Shown: positions 16,003 through 25,447, counted from the first letter of the stretch. The stretch is DNA of 64,000 nucleotides from Streptomyces sp. NRRL S-337 (GCF_000720175.1 NZ_JOIX01000041.1:46277-110276); one strand, 5' to 3'. Program-made: numbers and translations. Notes: generated from the sequence alone by a model not told the origin.

Positions 16003-17697
16003 GGGGCAGCTCCCTCCCGGGGCGCAGGCGATGGCCTCGCGTGCTGCTGATCGGGGGCGCCGTTGTCACGCTGCTGACCGGCGTCGCCGCCTTCCTGGTC
16101 CTCCGGGCCGTCCCGGACTACCGGACCGCCTTCCTCGTCGACACCTCACTGGCCAAGAACGACACGGACCTTCCCGATACCGCGGACGCCGTCGGCTCGG
16201 CCGCGCAGAACGCCGCCGACGAAGACTCCCTGTCGTTGCGCCGCTTCGGCGGCAGCTGCGGCGACCAGGGGAACACCGCGTCGGTCGTAGGCCCGGGCAC
16301 GGGACATGCGCAGAAGATCAACACGTCCGTGCACGCGCTGTCGGCGTCCGGGAAGCCCACCCTGGAGAGCGGACTCCTCGCCGGGATCGACGACTTCTCC
16401 GGCTACTACCCGTTCCGCGGGAGAAAGCGGAATCGAATCATCGTGGTGACCTCGCACGGCATCGATGCCTGCACGGCAGATCAGACCGCGCTCAAGCAGG
16501 CAGTCGGCCGGCGGGCCAAGGACAGCGGAGTGCAGCTGGACTTCCGGTTTGTCGGCTACAAGGTCCCACGGAAGGAACAGCAGCCGCTCGCCCAGCTGGC
16601 CGAGGCCACGAAGGCCCCCAAGGTCCAGTTCGTCTCCACACCGACGGAGCTCACCGCAACCCTCAACAAACTCGCCCTGCCCGAGTCCCCAGAGGTCCAG
16701 CCCGTCGACGTCCCCTCCCCGACGGCAACGTCGCCGTCCAGTCCCGCCGCGTGGCTCCGTTTGTCCACCTCGACATTGAAGGCGGGCGGCACCTGCACGG
16801 CGAAGGCAGGCGGGATGGAGCCGGGCGAGCCGGTTGTTCTCACCTGGACCGGCCCGTCGAGTGGCAGCATCGGGACGTTCACCGCGGGACGGTCCGGGGA
16901 AATCACGACCCGGTTCCACCAGCCGGGCAAGCCGGGTTCCTACACCCTCCGGGCCCAGGGGACACGTTCCGGCCGGAAGGCGTCGGCGCCGTTGCGGGTC
17001 CTCCCGGCCGACCTCACCACGCCTCACACCACACCCCAGCTGACCCTCAACCCCTCCACCCTCAAGGCCGGCCAGCCCACCACAGCCACGGCTTCCGGCT
17101 TCCAGCCGGGGGAAACCGTCGATATCTACCTGGGCCCCTGGGGGCACAGCGGCAGCTACGCCCACGAGCGGGCAAACAGCTCAGGAGTCGCGGTCGGCCG
17201 CGTGGGAGAGGGGTGGGGGCTCGCGGAACCCGGTGGCACCTACGGCGTCACCGCTGTGGGCGCCGCGTCCGGCCGCCAGGCCCATGCCGAGCTTCGGTAC
17301 GAGAAAGAGAAGCAGAGCGGCCCTGTGAGCGCGCACGCCAGCCCCGACCCGGCCACGCCCGGCCGGACGGTCACGGTGACCGGCACCGGCTTCGCACCGC
17401 ACCGTGCAGTACCGCTCCACGCTGTTCGCCGACGCGACTACCGCAGCAGACGACGGTTCCATCGAGTTCACCGCCTCCATCCCTCAGGGCACCGCTGCAG
17501 GCAGGTACACCATCCGCGTCTACCAGATCGCCTCGGGAACCGACCTCGTGATCCCCCTCGAAGTGCAGCCGGCCACCCCAAGTCATCCGCCCACTCCCCC
17601 ACCGACCGACGCCTCGCCGTCAGGAACTCCTCCCGGAACGATCAGTCAGCCCCGCGCGAGGGTCAGGTCCCGGCTTCGGTCGCCGCGCACCCGGTAG
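15999..17697 (+). CDS. membrane-anchored vWA-like protein with Ig-like tail (frameshift near 17400)
   Basis: ATGA overlap with the preceding gene. The N-terminal helix (about residues 10-32) is followed by a vWA-like domain paralogous to the upstream one: YRTAFLVDTSLAKND, FGGSCG, GKPTLESGLLAGIDDF, RIIVVTSHGIDAC, LDFRFVGYKVP. Behind a Pro/Thr/Ser linker come three Ig-like beta domains (STLKAGGTCTAKAGG..., STLKAGQPTTATASGFQPGE, PGRTVTVTGTGFAPH). At 17391-17404 the frame breaks: the third Ig domain continues in the +1 frame as VQYRSTLFADATTAADDGSI to a TAG at 17697. In the original frame the read-through to 17990 has no similarity. With one base corrected the protein is about 566 aa. Confidence 0.6.
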
Positions 17698-17857
17698 ACG
17701 CTCTCCTGCACACTCCGGTAGTGGTGCCCGGCGGGAGCGGAGGTGAGCCGATCTTCGAGGGATCGGTTTTGTCCCAGCAGAACGCATTTTGCTCCGCCAT
17801 CGCATCGTCGATTCGGGCGCGCGTGCTCACCACGCGAGCTAGGGACTCTCGTTTGGA

Positions 17858-17950
17858 TCATCGGGCGGACCAGAGGAAGATGCGGGCGATGCGAAGTCCG
17901 GCCAGGCAGATGGTGGCGGTCTTCTCGGAGCGGGTGGCGATGCCTCGGCC
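17858..17950 (-). pseudogene. IS5-family transposase C-terminal tail
   Basis: RGIATRSEKTATICLAGLRI and ARIFLWSAR before a stop match the end of IS5-type transposases (usual form RGLATRYDKTA...). Only about 30 residues remain. Confidence 0.55.
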
Positions 17951-17953
17951 TGC

Positions 17954-18127
17954 ATGCCTGAAGTGCAATTTCTGCGCTACCCAGACGTGAGCGTATGGGT
18001 AGCGCGAGACGACAACGGGGTCTTCACGTCCGGCCAGATCGGACGCGATACGGACGGGACCGTCCCCTCCGATATCGCTGCCCGAATGCATGTGGCCATC
18101 GAGTCCCTGCGGACGATCACAGGGGTT
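17954..18127 (+). pseudogene. RidA-family N-terminal fragment
   Basis: The fragment begins at an ATG and reads FTSGQIGRDTDGTVPSDIAA followed by MHVAIESLRTI, matching the first half of RidA/YjgF imine deaminases (SGQI...DI..Q...AL.NL...). The catalytic second half is missing; sequence after about 18127 has no similarity. It abuts the IS tail on its 5' side. Confidence 0.55.
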
Positions 18128-18347
18128 ACGCCCCTGACCATGCCTGCCCGCGCCCCACCCAACCCCACCCCTGTGATGAGGATTCCTGCAATTCCCCAGG
18201 GCTGCTCGCGTTCCCCACTTGGTTGCGCGGTGAACGAAGGTGCCGGATTCGCCCGCCAGTTGAGGGTTCGGACGGCTGCTCCCAGTCAAGGGCGCCTACG
18301 GCGTCAGGTATCCGCTCTGACCGCCGGTACGGAGTGGCATTGCCCCT

Positions 18348-19010
18348 CTACCGCTCGGCGGTGCCGTCCTCACCGTCAATCTCGTAGATCCGCCCTTGAA
18401 GCCGTTCACCGGCCCAGTCCAGCCCGACGCCCAGGTCAAACCAGTGCCGGTCCTTGCGGAGTTCGGGCTGTGAGAGGTTCACCGCCGCCCAGGAGAACAC
18501 CCCCAGGAGGATGGAACGCCCGTGCTTCGTTGTGCGCACGGACAACGCAAACGGCGCGGCGAGTGCCGCGCGGGTGACCACCATGACTTGCTCGTCCTGA
18601 GAATGTCGACGCCCACCCGTGAGAAACCGGGGCGTTTCGAGGATCTTGACCCACTCGACCACTGCGTCTGCCACCTGGGCGCGCAAGGACTCTTCGATGC
18701 CCTTCCGGACGGCGATCGCGGGATCATCGCCGAGCCAGCCAAGCCAGTGATCAGGACCAGTGAGCTTGCGGAAGTCGTCCTGTGGCACCCCGTGACGGAG
18801 ATTCTCCTGGTACTCACCTGTCAGTTTCCCGCTGCTGTCCACCAACCACGCGCCGCGGATCGCCTCGGGAGGTACGTAGCCGTTCGGGTCGTCGATATAC
18901 GTCGGGTCGATCTCGGCGACACTGCCACCGGGATTCTCCGCAGCCGCAGCCAGTAGCGCCGGCTCGTTCGGTATGCCCTTACGTCGGCTTCGCGAGCCAA
19001 AACGCCCCAC
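18348..19010 (-). CDS. conserved hypothetical protein
   Basis: The protein has 220 aa from the GTG at 19010, chosen because the basic segment GRFGSRSRRKGIPNE looks like a true N terminus and GGGTGGG precedes it; longer in-frame starts up to 19277 are low in complexity. Composition is soluble, with helical segments (AVRKGIEESLRAQVADAVVE) and beta strands near the C terminus (SILLGVFSWAAVNLS, HWFDLGVGLDW). No signal peptide, membrane helix or known catalytic motif was seen. I do not recognise the family. The upstream 19010-19270 gap holds its promoter and that of the divergent gene. Confidence 0.55.
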   Translation of the reverse strand: MGRFGSRSRRKGIPNEPALLAAAAENPGGSVAEIDPTYIDDPNGYVPPEAIRGAWLVDSSGKLTGEYQENLRHGVPQDDFRKLTGPDHWLGWLGDDPAIAVRKGIEESLRAQVADAVVEWVKILETPRFLTGGRRHSQDEQVMVVTRAALAAPFALSVRTTKHGRSILLGVFSWAAVNLSQPELRKDRHWFDLGVGLDWAGERLQGRIYEIDGEDGTAER

Positions 19011-19269
19011 GTTCCCACCCCCACCGTTGCCAGCCAGTTGACCGCGATTGTGCCGCACCCGGTCAGGACCGCATGACGGGGAGTGGGGGACGGCGACGGG
19101 TGGGTGAGGAATCTCAGCGAGCAGGTCTGTCCCGCCCCCAAGCAAGGGGGGAGGATTTTCAAAGAATTGTTCCCACACCCCCGGCGGGGTGGCCGCTGGC
19201 GCCCTGCCCGGCGCAGAGCCGGGCCGCCGGACGCCTGGCGACCGCCGGGAAGGTGACAGGATCGGTTCC

Positions 19270-19563
19270 ATGAGCACCGAGACAGACTGGGTGTACCGGG
19301 TGGAGGAACCGCACGGCTCCGAGGGCTGGCGCCCCTACGGCGACCGTCCCGAGCGGTGGCAAGGGACTGTCACCACCGACGATCCCGAGGAGGACGCCGA
19401 GTACGTCGCCGCCCTCGTCGTCACCGACCTGGTGTCCGAGTGGAATCGCCTCGGCGCCGTGCAGAAGCACGTGCGCGTGATCGTCTGGCAGCACGAGGAA
19501 GGCACCGACCCCGAGGACGCGGCTTTCACGGTCGAGATCCAGCCGGACATCGACGGAGAGTGA
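19270..19563 (+). CDS. small acidic hypothetical protein
   Basis: The protein has 97 aa with an ATG start and is strongly acidic, with alternating beta and helix (WVYRVEEPHG, EYVAALVVTDLVSEWNRLGA, HVRVIVWQHEE). No membrane segment or cysteine is present. Codon use is typical of a genuine streptomycete gene. It is divergent from the gene ending at 18348. Function unknown. Confidence 0.6.
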   Translation: MSTETDWVYRVEEPHGSEGWRPYGDRPERWQGTVTTDDPEEDAEYVAALVVTDLVSEWNRLGAVQKHVRVIVWQHEEGTDPEDAAFTVEIQPDIDGE

Positions 19564-19890
19564 CGCCCCTGACGGCGGATCCGGCACAGGGCCGGACGGG
19601 ACACCGGTGCGTTGCGTGCTGCGTACCCAGCCCGACTCTGTCAGCGGCGACAAGGTATAGAGCCCCGCTGTGACCGGCCCGCTACTTGAAGGCGCGGACC
19701 AGCAGGCCCGCGGCCCAATGCCCACGCAGCGCAGGGGGCCGCCCACCGACGGACGCATTCCCTCGATTGCCTCCGCGCCGGCGCCTTCCGCTCGCTATAT
19801 CGGTCCGGCTCGCCGCTCGCGCTCCGTGAGACCAGCATGGAATGGGAGGAGGCAGACACGACCGGCTTCCGGAGAACGGAGGAGGCGACG

Positions 19891-20280
19891 ATGGTCACCG
19901 ACAATCGCGAACTGATCGTGGGGGCCTACGACGCCTTCGGAGCCGGCGACATCCCCACGGTGCTTCAGGCTTTCGCCGAGGACATCACCTGGCACATTCC
20001 GGGACGTAGCCCGCTCTCCGGCGACTATCGCGGGCACCAGGAACTCGTCGGATTCTTCGGGCGGGTCATGGAGCTGTCCGGTGGCTCTTTTCGCATCCAG
20101 ATCGACGACGTGCTCACGGACGCATCGCGGGTCGTGGTCCTGTGCACGGTCAGCGCGGAGCGCAACGGTCGAACCTGGTCCTCACCGGAAGTACACGTCT
20201 GGGAGGTCGCCGGCGGCAAAGCCGTCGCCTTCCGCGAGTTCCAGGGGGACCAGCAGACCGAGGACGAGTTCTGGTCCTGA
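19891..20280 (+). CDS. SnoaL-like/NTF2-fold protein
   Basis: The protein has 129 aa. The ATG at 19891 sits 7 bp after GGAGGAGG, which decides it over an in-frame ATG 54 bp upstream. The sequence has the SnoaL_2 pattern: LIVGAYDAFGAGDIPTVLQA, FAEDITWHIPG, YRGHQELVGFFGRVMELSGG, and the terminal HVWEVAGGKAVAFREFQ strand pair. Members of this cone-shaped fold are small-molecule isomerases, hydrolases or binding proteins. No partner enzyme lies nearby. The next gene downstream is a remnant. Confidence 0.8.
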   Translation: MVTDNRELIVGAYDAFGAGDIPTVLQAFAEDITWHIPGRSPLSGDYRGHQELVGFFGRVMELSGGSFRIQIDDVLTDASRVVVLCTVSAERNGRTWSSPEVHVWEVAGGKAVAFREFQGDQQTEDEFWS

Positions 20281-20369
20281 CGAGCGGCAAACCACGCCCA
20301 GCACGGATCCTTCGCTACATCGTCTGGCGAAACCGTCACGCCTCTACGCCGAGGGCTCCTCCGTACCCG

Positions 20370-20870
20370 GATCAAGGCCTGGGTGCGGAGCCTGGCAGGT
20401 GCGGCACCCTCGGTCCGGATGCGGGAGTCAGGCGGCGGTAGGGTCGGAGAGGCGGGCGCAAACCGGAGCAGGGCACGCTGGCCTTTCCAGCCGAGCGCGC
20501 CGGCGACCCGGCCGTCTGCGTGGTAGACAGCGACGAACCTGCGCGAGCGCAGGTCACGGTGCAGTCGCGCCACCAACTCCCCTTCCTCTGAGCCGACTTG
20601 CCGGCACAGCCGGGTGGGCTCGATGTCGACGAGGGTGACGTCCAGGCCGAGGCCACGTGCGGTGGCGGCGATCTCACTGCCGAGGAATCCGGCACCGATC
20701 ACCACCACCTGGGTCCGGCCAGCAGCTGGGCGCGCAGCGTCAGCGTGTCGTCGAGGGCGCGCAGCACATGCACCCCGGCCAGATCGTGACCGAAGGGCAG
20801 ACGGCGGGGGCGCAGTCCGGTGGCGCTCGTGCCCGCGGTCGTTGACGTGTGCACCCACTGCCCGACATCG
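20370..20870 (-). pseudogene. ferredoxin/pyridine-nucleotide-disulfide reductase, decayed
   Basis: In one minus-strand frame: ATGLRPRRLPFGHDLAGVHV, LRALDDTLTLRAQLLAGPRW; after a frameshift near 20710: VVVIGAGFLGSEIAATARGL, GLDVTLVDIEP, the NAD-binding Rossmann motif. The sequence then jumps from LVARLHRDL directly to RSRRFVAVYHADGRVAGALG, the C-terminal domain, so about 130 residues are deleted. The N-terminal FAD domain is also missing. Confidence 0.7.
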
Positions 20871-21336
20871 CGGCCGGCGGCATCGCCGACGAGCGGGGCC
20901 TCGTCGCCGCACTGGCCCTCGGGGCCCAGTCCGGATGGCTGGGCACCCGATTCCTGACGGCATCCGAGGCGGCCACGCACGAGGTCTACCGTCAAGTCGT
21001 GATCCGGGCGACGCCCCAGGACGCGGTGCACACGCGGTGCTTCGACGGCGCTGGCCCAACGCCCCGCATCGTGCGCTGCGCAACTCCACACTCCGCGCCT
21101 GGGAGGCCGCGGACCGTCCAGCCGCGCCGAACCGCCCCGGCGAAGGCGCCGTGGTGGCCCGGAGCGCCGACGGACGGGCCTGGTCGTGTTACGACGACAT
21201 GGTCCCCGTCCTCGGCATGTCGGGCGACGTGGAGGCTCTCGGCCTCTACGCGGGCCAGCGCGCCGGGCTCGTCCATGACGTCGCCCGGCGGGCCGCATCG
21301 TGGCGGGCATCGCCGCGGCCGCCCCGGCCCCCATGA
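20855..21336 (+). pseudogene. nitronate monooxygenase C-terminal remnant
   Basis: LPDIAAGGIADERGLVAALA followed by LGAQSGWLGTRFLTASEAAT is the FMN-phosphate-binding region of the NMO/2-nitropropane dioxygenase family. A frameshift near 21055 moves the frame to PHRALRNSTLRAWEAADRPA and DDMVPVLGMSGDVEALGLYA. The first ~190 residues, including the catalytic His region, are absent; the 5' edge abuts the reductase remnant. Confidence 0.7.
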
Positions 21337-21500
21337 GGCAGACGCGGGGCCCTGACACGGTCGGCACGCCGTCCCCCACATCGCTCCGGCGGTGAGCCAC
21401 GCTGCGGGATCGCCGGCGGACTCACCACCACCCGTCCTCCGAACGGACCGGCGACGGGCCCGAACCCCCGCCACCGGCACGTACCACCGGACAGGACCTG

Positions 21501-22628
21501 CTAGTGCAGCGTCTTCAGCGCCGCCGCGTCGTACGGCTTCAGCTCCTCGAACCGGTTGGCCAGCACCTTCGCCGCCCACTCCGGGTCCTGGAGGAGGGCG
21601 CGGCCGACGGCGACCATGTCGAACTCGTCGCGCTCCAGCCGGTCGAGGAGGTTGTCGATGCCCCGCACCGGGGCGCCCTGGCCCGCGAAGGAGCGGAGGA
21701 AGTCGCCGTCGAGGCCGACCGAGCCGACGGTGATGGTGGGCCGTCCGGTGAGCTTCTTGCTCCAGCCCGCCAGGTTCAGGTCCGAGCCGTCGAACTCCGG
21801 GAGCCAGTAGCGGCGGGTGGAGGCGTGGAAGGCGTCGACACCGGCCGCGGCCAGCGGGGTCAGGATCGCTTCCAACTCCTCGGGGGTCTCGGCGAGGCGG
21901 GCGGTGTAGTCCTGCTGCTTCCACTGCGAGTAGCGGAAGATGACCGGGAACTCGGCGGAGACCCGCTCGCGGACCGCGGCGACGATCTCCGCGCCGAACT
22001 TCGTGCGGGCCACCGGGTCGCCGCCGTACGCGTCCGTGCGGCGATTCGTGCCCGCCCAGAGGAACTGGTCGACGAGGTAGCCGTGGGCGCCGTGGATCTC
22101 CACGCCGTCGAAGCCGATGCGCTCGGCGTCCGCGGCGGCCTGCGCGAACGCGGCGACGACGTCGTCCAGGTCCTGCTGGGTCATCGCCCTGCCGGTGGGC
22201 TCGGCGCCCGCGGTGACCAGGCCGGACGGGCCGACGGCCGGAGCGTCGGCGAAAGGCGGCTCGCCCTGATTGCGGACCATGCCGATGTGCCACAGCTGCG
22301 GCACGATCGTGCCGCCCGCCTCATGCACGGCTTCGACGACCTTCGTCCAGCCCGCCAGCTGCTGCTCGCCGTGGAACCGCGGCACCCGGTCGCTCTGTCC
22401 CGCCGACTCGTGGCCGACGTAGGTCCCCTCGGTGACGATCAGCCCCACACCCGCGGCGGCGCGGCGGGCGTAATACGACCGCACATCCTCACCGGGGACG
22501 CCGTCCGGGGAGAACATGCGCGTCATCGGCGCCATCGCGATGCGGTTCGGGACGGTCAGGCCGTTCAGCGTGACGGGCCGGGACAGGATCTCGGCCGCGC
22601 GGGAGGCGGCGGACGCGGTGTCGGTCAC
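21501..22628 (-). CDS. NADH:flavin oxidoreductase, Old Yellow Enzyme family
   Basis: The protein has 375 aa, with a GTG start 8 bp after AAGGAG. It is a TIM barrel with FMN: LNGLTVPNRIAMAPMTRMFS at strand 1, VPQLWHIGM at strand 3 region, FDGVEIHGAHGYLVDQFLWA with the His-Gly-Ala-His substrate-anchor motif, and FDMVAVGRALLQDPEWA at the phosphate end. It reduces activated C=C bonds of enones or nitro compounds using NAD(P)H. Full family length and no lesions. Two perfect palindromes lie just upstream at 22656-22680, consistent with a dedicated repressor, which is not encoded next to it. Confidence 0.92.
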   Translation of the reverse strand: MTDTASAASRAAEILSRPVTLNGLTVPNRIAMAPMTRMFSPDGVPGEDVRSYYARRAAAGVGLIVTEGTYVGHESAGQSDRVPRFHGEQQLAGWTKVVEAVHEAGGTIVPQLWHIGMVRNQGEPPFADAPAVGPSGLVTAGAEPTGRAMTQQDLDDVVAAFAQAAADAERIGFDGVEIHGAHGYLVDQFLWAGTNRRTDAYGGDPVARTKFGAEIVAAVRERVSAEFPVIFRYSQWKQQDYTARLAETPEELEAILTPLAAAGVDAFHASTRRYWLPEFDGSDLNLAGWSKKLTGRPTITVGSVGLDGDFLRSFAGQGAPVRGIDNLLDRLERDEFDMVAVGRALLQDPEWAAKVLANRFEELKPYDAAALKTLH

Positions 22629-22655
22629 AGGGGCTCCTTCTAGGTACCAGGCGGT

Positions 22656-22680
22656 ATGTGCACATGCACTCAATGCATTG
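22656..22680. promoter_or_regulatory. paired palindromes upstream of the OYE gene
   Basis: Two perfect 10-bp palindromes, ATGTGCACAT (22656-22665) and CAATGCATTG (22671-22680), are separated by 5 bp and lie 28-52 bp upstream of the GTG. They are much more AT-rich than their surroundings. They look like a dimeric repressor operator overlapping the promoter. Confidence 0.5.
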
Positions 22681-23289
22681 CAGGCATCAACCTTCACCCC
22701 CTGCGACGGCATTCCGCCTGCCCGGCCGCCCGCCCTGTGATCCCGGCCACGTACCCGAGGCTGACCTCCGGATGCAGTACCGCCGGTACCGGGCCGAGGC
22801 GGGGAGCCAGCTCCATGCCGGGCGTTCCGGCCCGAAGACCGCGCGACACAAGAAATCCGGGTCTCAGATGAGGCGCGCACACTGCTCGACGTATTGCCGT
22901 GGCCGCCCGCCGGGGTGACGCCAACCGTCCCCGTACAGCCTCCTATGTCATGTCGTGGCCGGACGCCAAGGCGGGAACAGCGCGTGCATCTGGCCGGCTT
23001 CCACCGGTCACCCCCGCACCAACGGCGCCTGTCCATGGCGCCCTTGGCTGCGTTCGTGCTTCGGTCCACCGAAGCATCCCCGAGGACAAGAGGTAGCCCC
23101 ACGCATGCGACGGCTTACGGCGCAGCCACACCTTGCTCCTCCCGACACTGCTGGCCGTCGCGACGGCGGTAACGGCCGGCGCCCACGCCCCCGCGGCGCT
23201 CGCTGTCGGTACGCCGGCATCGACCGTCAGCGATACGTTGCCGACGTCCACGCGCCAGACGTGACCGACATCCCGCCGCCTGAGCCAGG
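22681..23289. other. gap with no recognisable gene
   Basis: Several frames stay open through high GC content, but none has family similarity, a ribosome binding site or consistent codon bias. The left end is the OYE promoter region; the right end borders the IS5 remnant. Confidence 0.45.
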
Positions 23290-23889
23290 CCCGGATGGCC
23301 TTGGAGCTGCAAGCAACCCTTGTCGCCGATTACCTGGTCGAGTCGGACGCGGGGCCGGCCCGGTCCAAGGCGGGCACCCGTATCGTGTCCATCACGGCGG
23401 TGAACTGGATGCAGTCGCCTGTGTTCCCGCCTGTGACGGTGAAGGCGAGCGGGCGGCCCAGGCATCGCAGGCCAAGGGAATGTTGCTGGTCAGGCCGCCT
23501 CGGGAGCGTCCGAGTCCCGGGGGCGGAGCTCCCTTTTCGGGCCCCATCGGCATGCTGATACGCGCGGACGGCGATGGGGTCGACCGACACGAGCCAGTCG
23601 ATGTCCCCGGCCGCGTCCGCACTGGCCTGGGCGGCCTGGAGCACACGCTCGAACGTGCCGTCCAAAGCCCATCGACGGAACCGGGTGTGCAGCGTGGCCC
23701 ACGGACCGTACCGCTCAGGCACGTCCCGCCAAGCGGTCCCGGTACGGCACTTCCACACGATCCCATTGAGCACGGTACGGTCGCCCAACCGCTTCTGACC
23801 CGCAAGGACTCGGGCAGCAGCGACGGGACGAACTCCCAGTCGACATCGGACAGTTCATAGCGGCGTATCACCCAGCCGTGATCCACCAC
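23290..23889 (-). pseudogene. IS5-family transposase with several frameshifts
   Basis: The transposase can be reassembled across frames: RRYELSDVDWEFVPSLLPES at the N terminus; then NGIVWKCRTGTAWRDVPERY, GPWATLHTRFRRWALDGTFE and DIDWLVSVDPIAVRAYQHAD with the first catalytic Asp; then GRSRGGLTSNIPLACD; then LAFTVTGGNTGDCIQFTAVM; finally VIGDKG, the second Asp strand. At least three frameshifts separate these pieces and the C-terminal third with the Glu is lost. Confidence 0.8.
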
Positions 23890-24270
23890 GCAAGATCATT
23901 TGAAGACACCGCCTGGAACGGAAGGAAGGCGATCACGTTTCCAGGCATGTTTCCCCAGGTTGCCGTTCGCGGGGACCTCTCCAACGTTGAGTTCCGTGCG
24001 TGACAGTACTGCGAGACTGCCGTGGATCTGACGCCAGACCAAGTTGCAAGCAAGGTGGAGGGAAAGCGACCAGCGTGGCCATGCCACCACCGCAGTCACA
24101 CAGGCATCATCACTACAGCGCATGGGCCTTGGACTGGACTGGCCGTTCGTAGGGTCGCTGAGGGGCTGTGGCAGCCTGGGGGATTTCTTAGTCCACTTGG
24201 CCCCAAGCAAGGATGGTGACGGCAGCTACTCCACCTCGTCGTGCTTCCATGCCGTCACGGAGGTGTTGAC
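23890..24270. other. gap upstream of the DUF1259 gene
   Basis: About 380 bp with no convincing coding frame. Composition is slightly less GC-rich than the neighbours. It presumably includes the promoter of the gene at 24271, but no clear -35/-10 pair could be picked. Confidence 0.4.
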
Positions 24271-25272
24271 ATGACGGCTGAAGGTAGACAGCAGGACAGC
24301 TACCCGCACGCAGGTGCGCCGCGGCGGCGTGTGCTGGCCGCGGCCGCCCTGGCTCCGATGCTGGCCGGGGCACCGTCCCCCGCTCGGGCCCTGCCCCCAG
24401 GGACGGCCGAGGCGAACAGCCGCGGCCTGATCAAGCCAGTGTCCACTGCTCGGTCGCACTGGAAGAGTGTGGCCAAGACGCTGGGCCGGACCGGCGATAT
24501 GAAGCGAAAGCTGATGTACCACACCGCCTTCCCACGCCGGGACCTGCGGGTGCACTCCCGTCACATCGCCGTCAAACCGGAGCTCGCCCTCGGCTCGCAC
24601 GTGTCCTTCGTCCGCTACGCCGACGAGAGCACGATGGCGATGGGTGATGTGGTGGTCACCGAGCACGAACTGCAGCCGTTCATCGATGCTCTGCACGAGC
24701 ACAAGATCGGGCTGACCGCGATCCACAAGCATCTCCTCTCCCAAAGTCCCCATATCTGGTGGATCCACATCCACGCGCACAGTCACCACCCGATGGCTGT
24801 GGCCCGCGGTCTCCGCGCGGCATTCAACCTCACCGGCACCCCGGCCCCGCTGCCGGCAACCCGGCGACAGCGCGTCGACCTGGACACCGAAGGAATCGAT
24901 GCCGCGCTGGGTGCGAAGGGCTCCGTCGATGACGGCATCTACAAGTGCATCTTCGTCCGCCGCGAGACCATCACCGACGGCAAACTGGTGCTTCCCCCCG
25001 GCCTGGGGTCGACCAGTGCGTTCAACTTCCAGCCGCTCGGCGGAGGTCGAGCCGCGATCAGTGGCGACTGCGCCATGATCGCCAAGGAAGTCCAGGACGT
25101 TCTGGCGGCCCTGCGGCGTGCCGGGGCCGAGCTCGTCGAGCTGCACAACCACGGTTTGACGGACGAACCTCGCTTGTTCTTCGTCCACTTCTGGGCCGTT
25201 GGCGACGGCGTCAGGCTCGCCCGGGCCCTGCGCCCAGCGGTGGACGCAACCAACGTGGTGCCCGCCGGCTGA
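24271..25272 (+). CDS. exported DUF1259 (LppY/LpqO-like) protein
   Basis: The protein has 333 aa. The ATG is 7 bp after GGAGGTG; ten further codons upstream lack such a site. The N terminus has a Tat-like export signal (RRRVLAAAALAPMLAG, then PSPARA). Two DUF1259 units follow, visible as the duplicated pattern VVVTEHELQPFIDALHEHKI ... AIHKHLL ... WIHIHAHS and CAMIAKEVQDVLAALRRAGA ... ELHNH ... FFVHFWA. The repeated His residues could coordinate metal, but the family has no established activity. In mycobacteria related proteins are lipoproteins; no lipobox Cys is visible here. Confidence 0.8.
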   Translation: MTAEGRQQDSYPHAGAPRRRVLAAAALAPMLAGAPSPARALPPGTAEANSRGLIKPVSTARSHWKSVAKTLGRTGDMKRKLMYHTAFPRRDLRVHSRHIAVKPELALGSHVSFVRYADESTMAMGDVVVTEHELQPFIDALHEHKIGLTAIHKHLLSQSPHIWWIHIHAHSHHPMAVARGLRAAFNLTGTPAPLPATRRQRVDLDTEGIDAALGAKGSVDDGIYKCIFVRRETITDGKLVLPPGLGSTSAFNFQPLGGGRAAISGDCAMIAKEVQDVLAALRRAGAELVELHNHGLTDEPRLFFVHFWAVGDGVRLARALRPAVDATNVVPAG

Positions 25273-25440
25273 ACACCGCGCAGACAGCAGTCTCGACCTG
25301 CTCGAGGTAGCCCGGCCCGGCGTCGATCCCGGTGAGCATGGCGGTGACGAACTCCTCGCAGGTCACCTGTCCGTCGTTGTCAGCATCCATGCCGGTCCGC
25401 AGGTGCTGCCACCAGGTCTCGGAGGCGCGTAGGCCCGGGC
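25262..25440 (-). pseudogene. EF-hand calcium-binding protein fragment
   Basis: The minus strand encodes ASETWWQHLRTGMDADNDGQ then VTCEEFVTAMLTGIDAG. DADNDGQVTCEE is a canonical EF-hand loop (D-x-D-x-D-G-x-V-x-x-x-E). Actinobacterial calerythrin/CabC-type proteins have four such loops; only one remains, with no start codon, and the frame loses similarity shortly after QVETAV. It overlaps the end of the DUF1259 gene on the other strand. Confidence 0.6.
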
Positions 25441-25447
25441 TTCGCGC

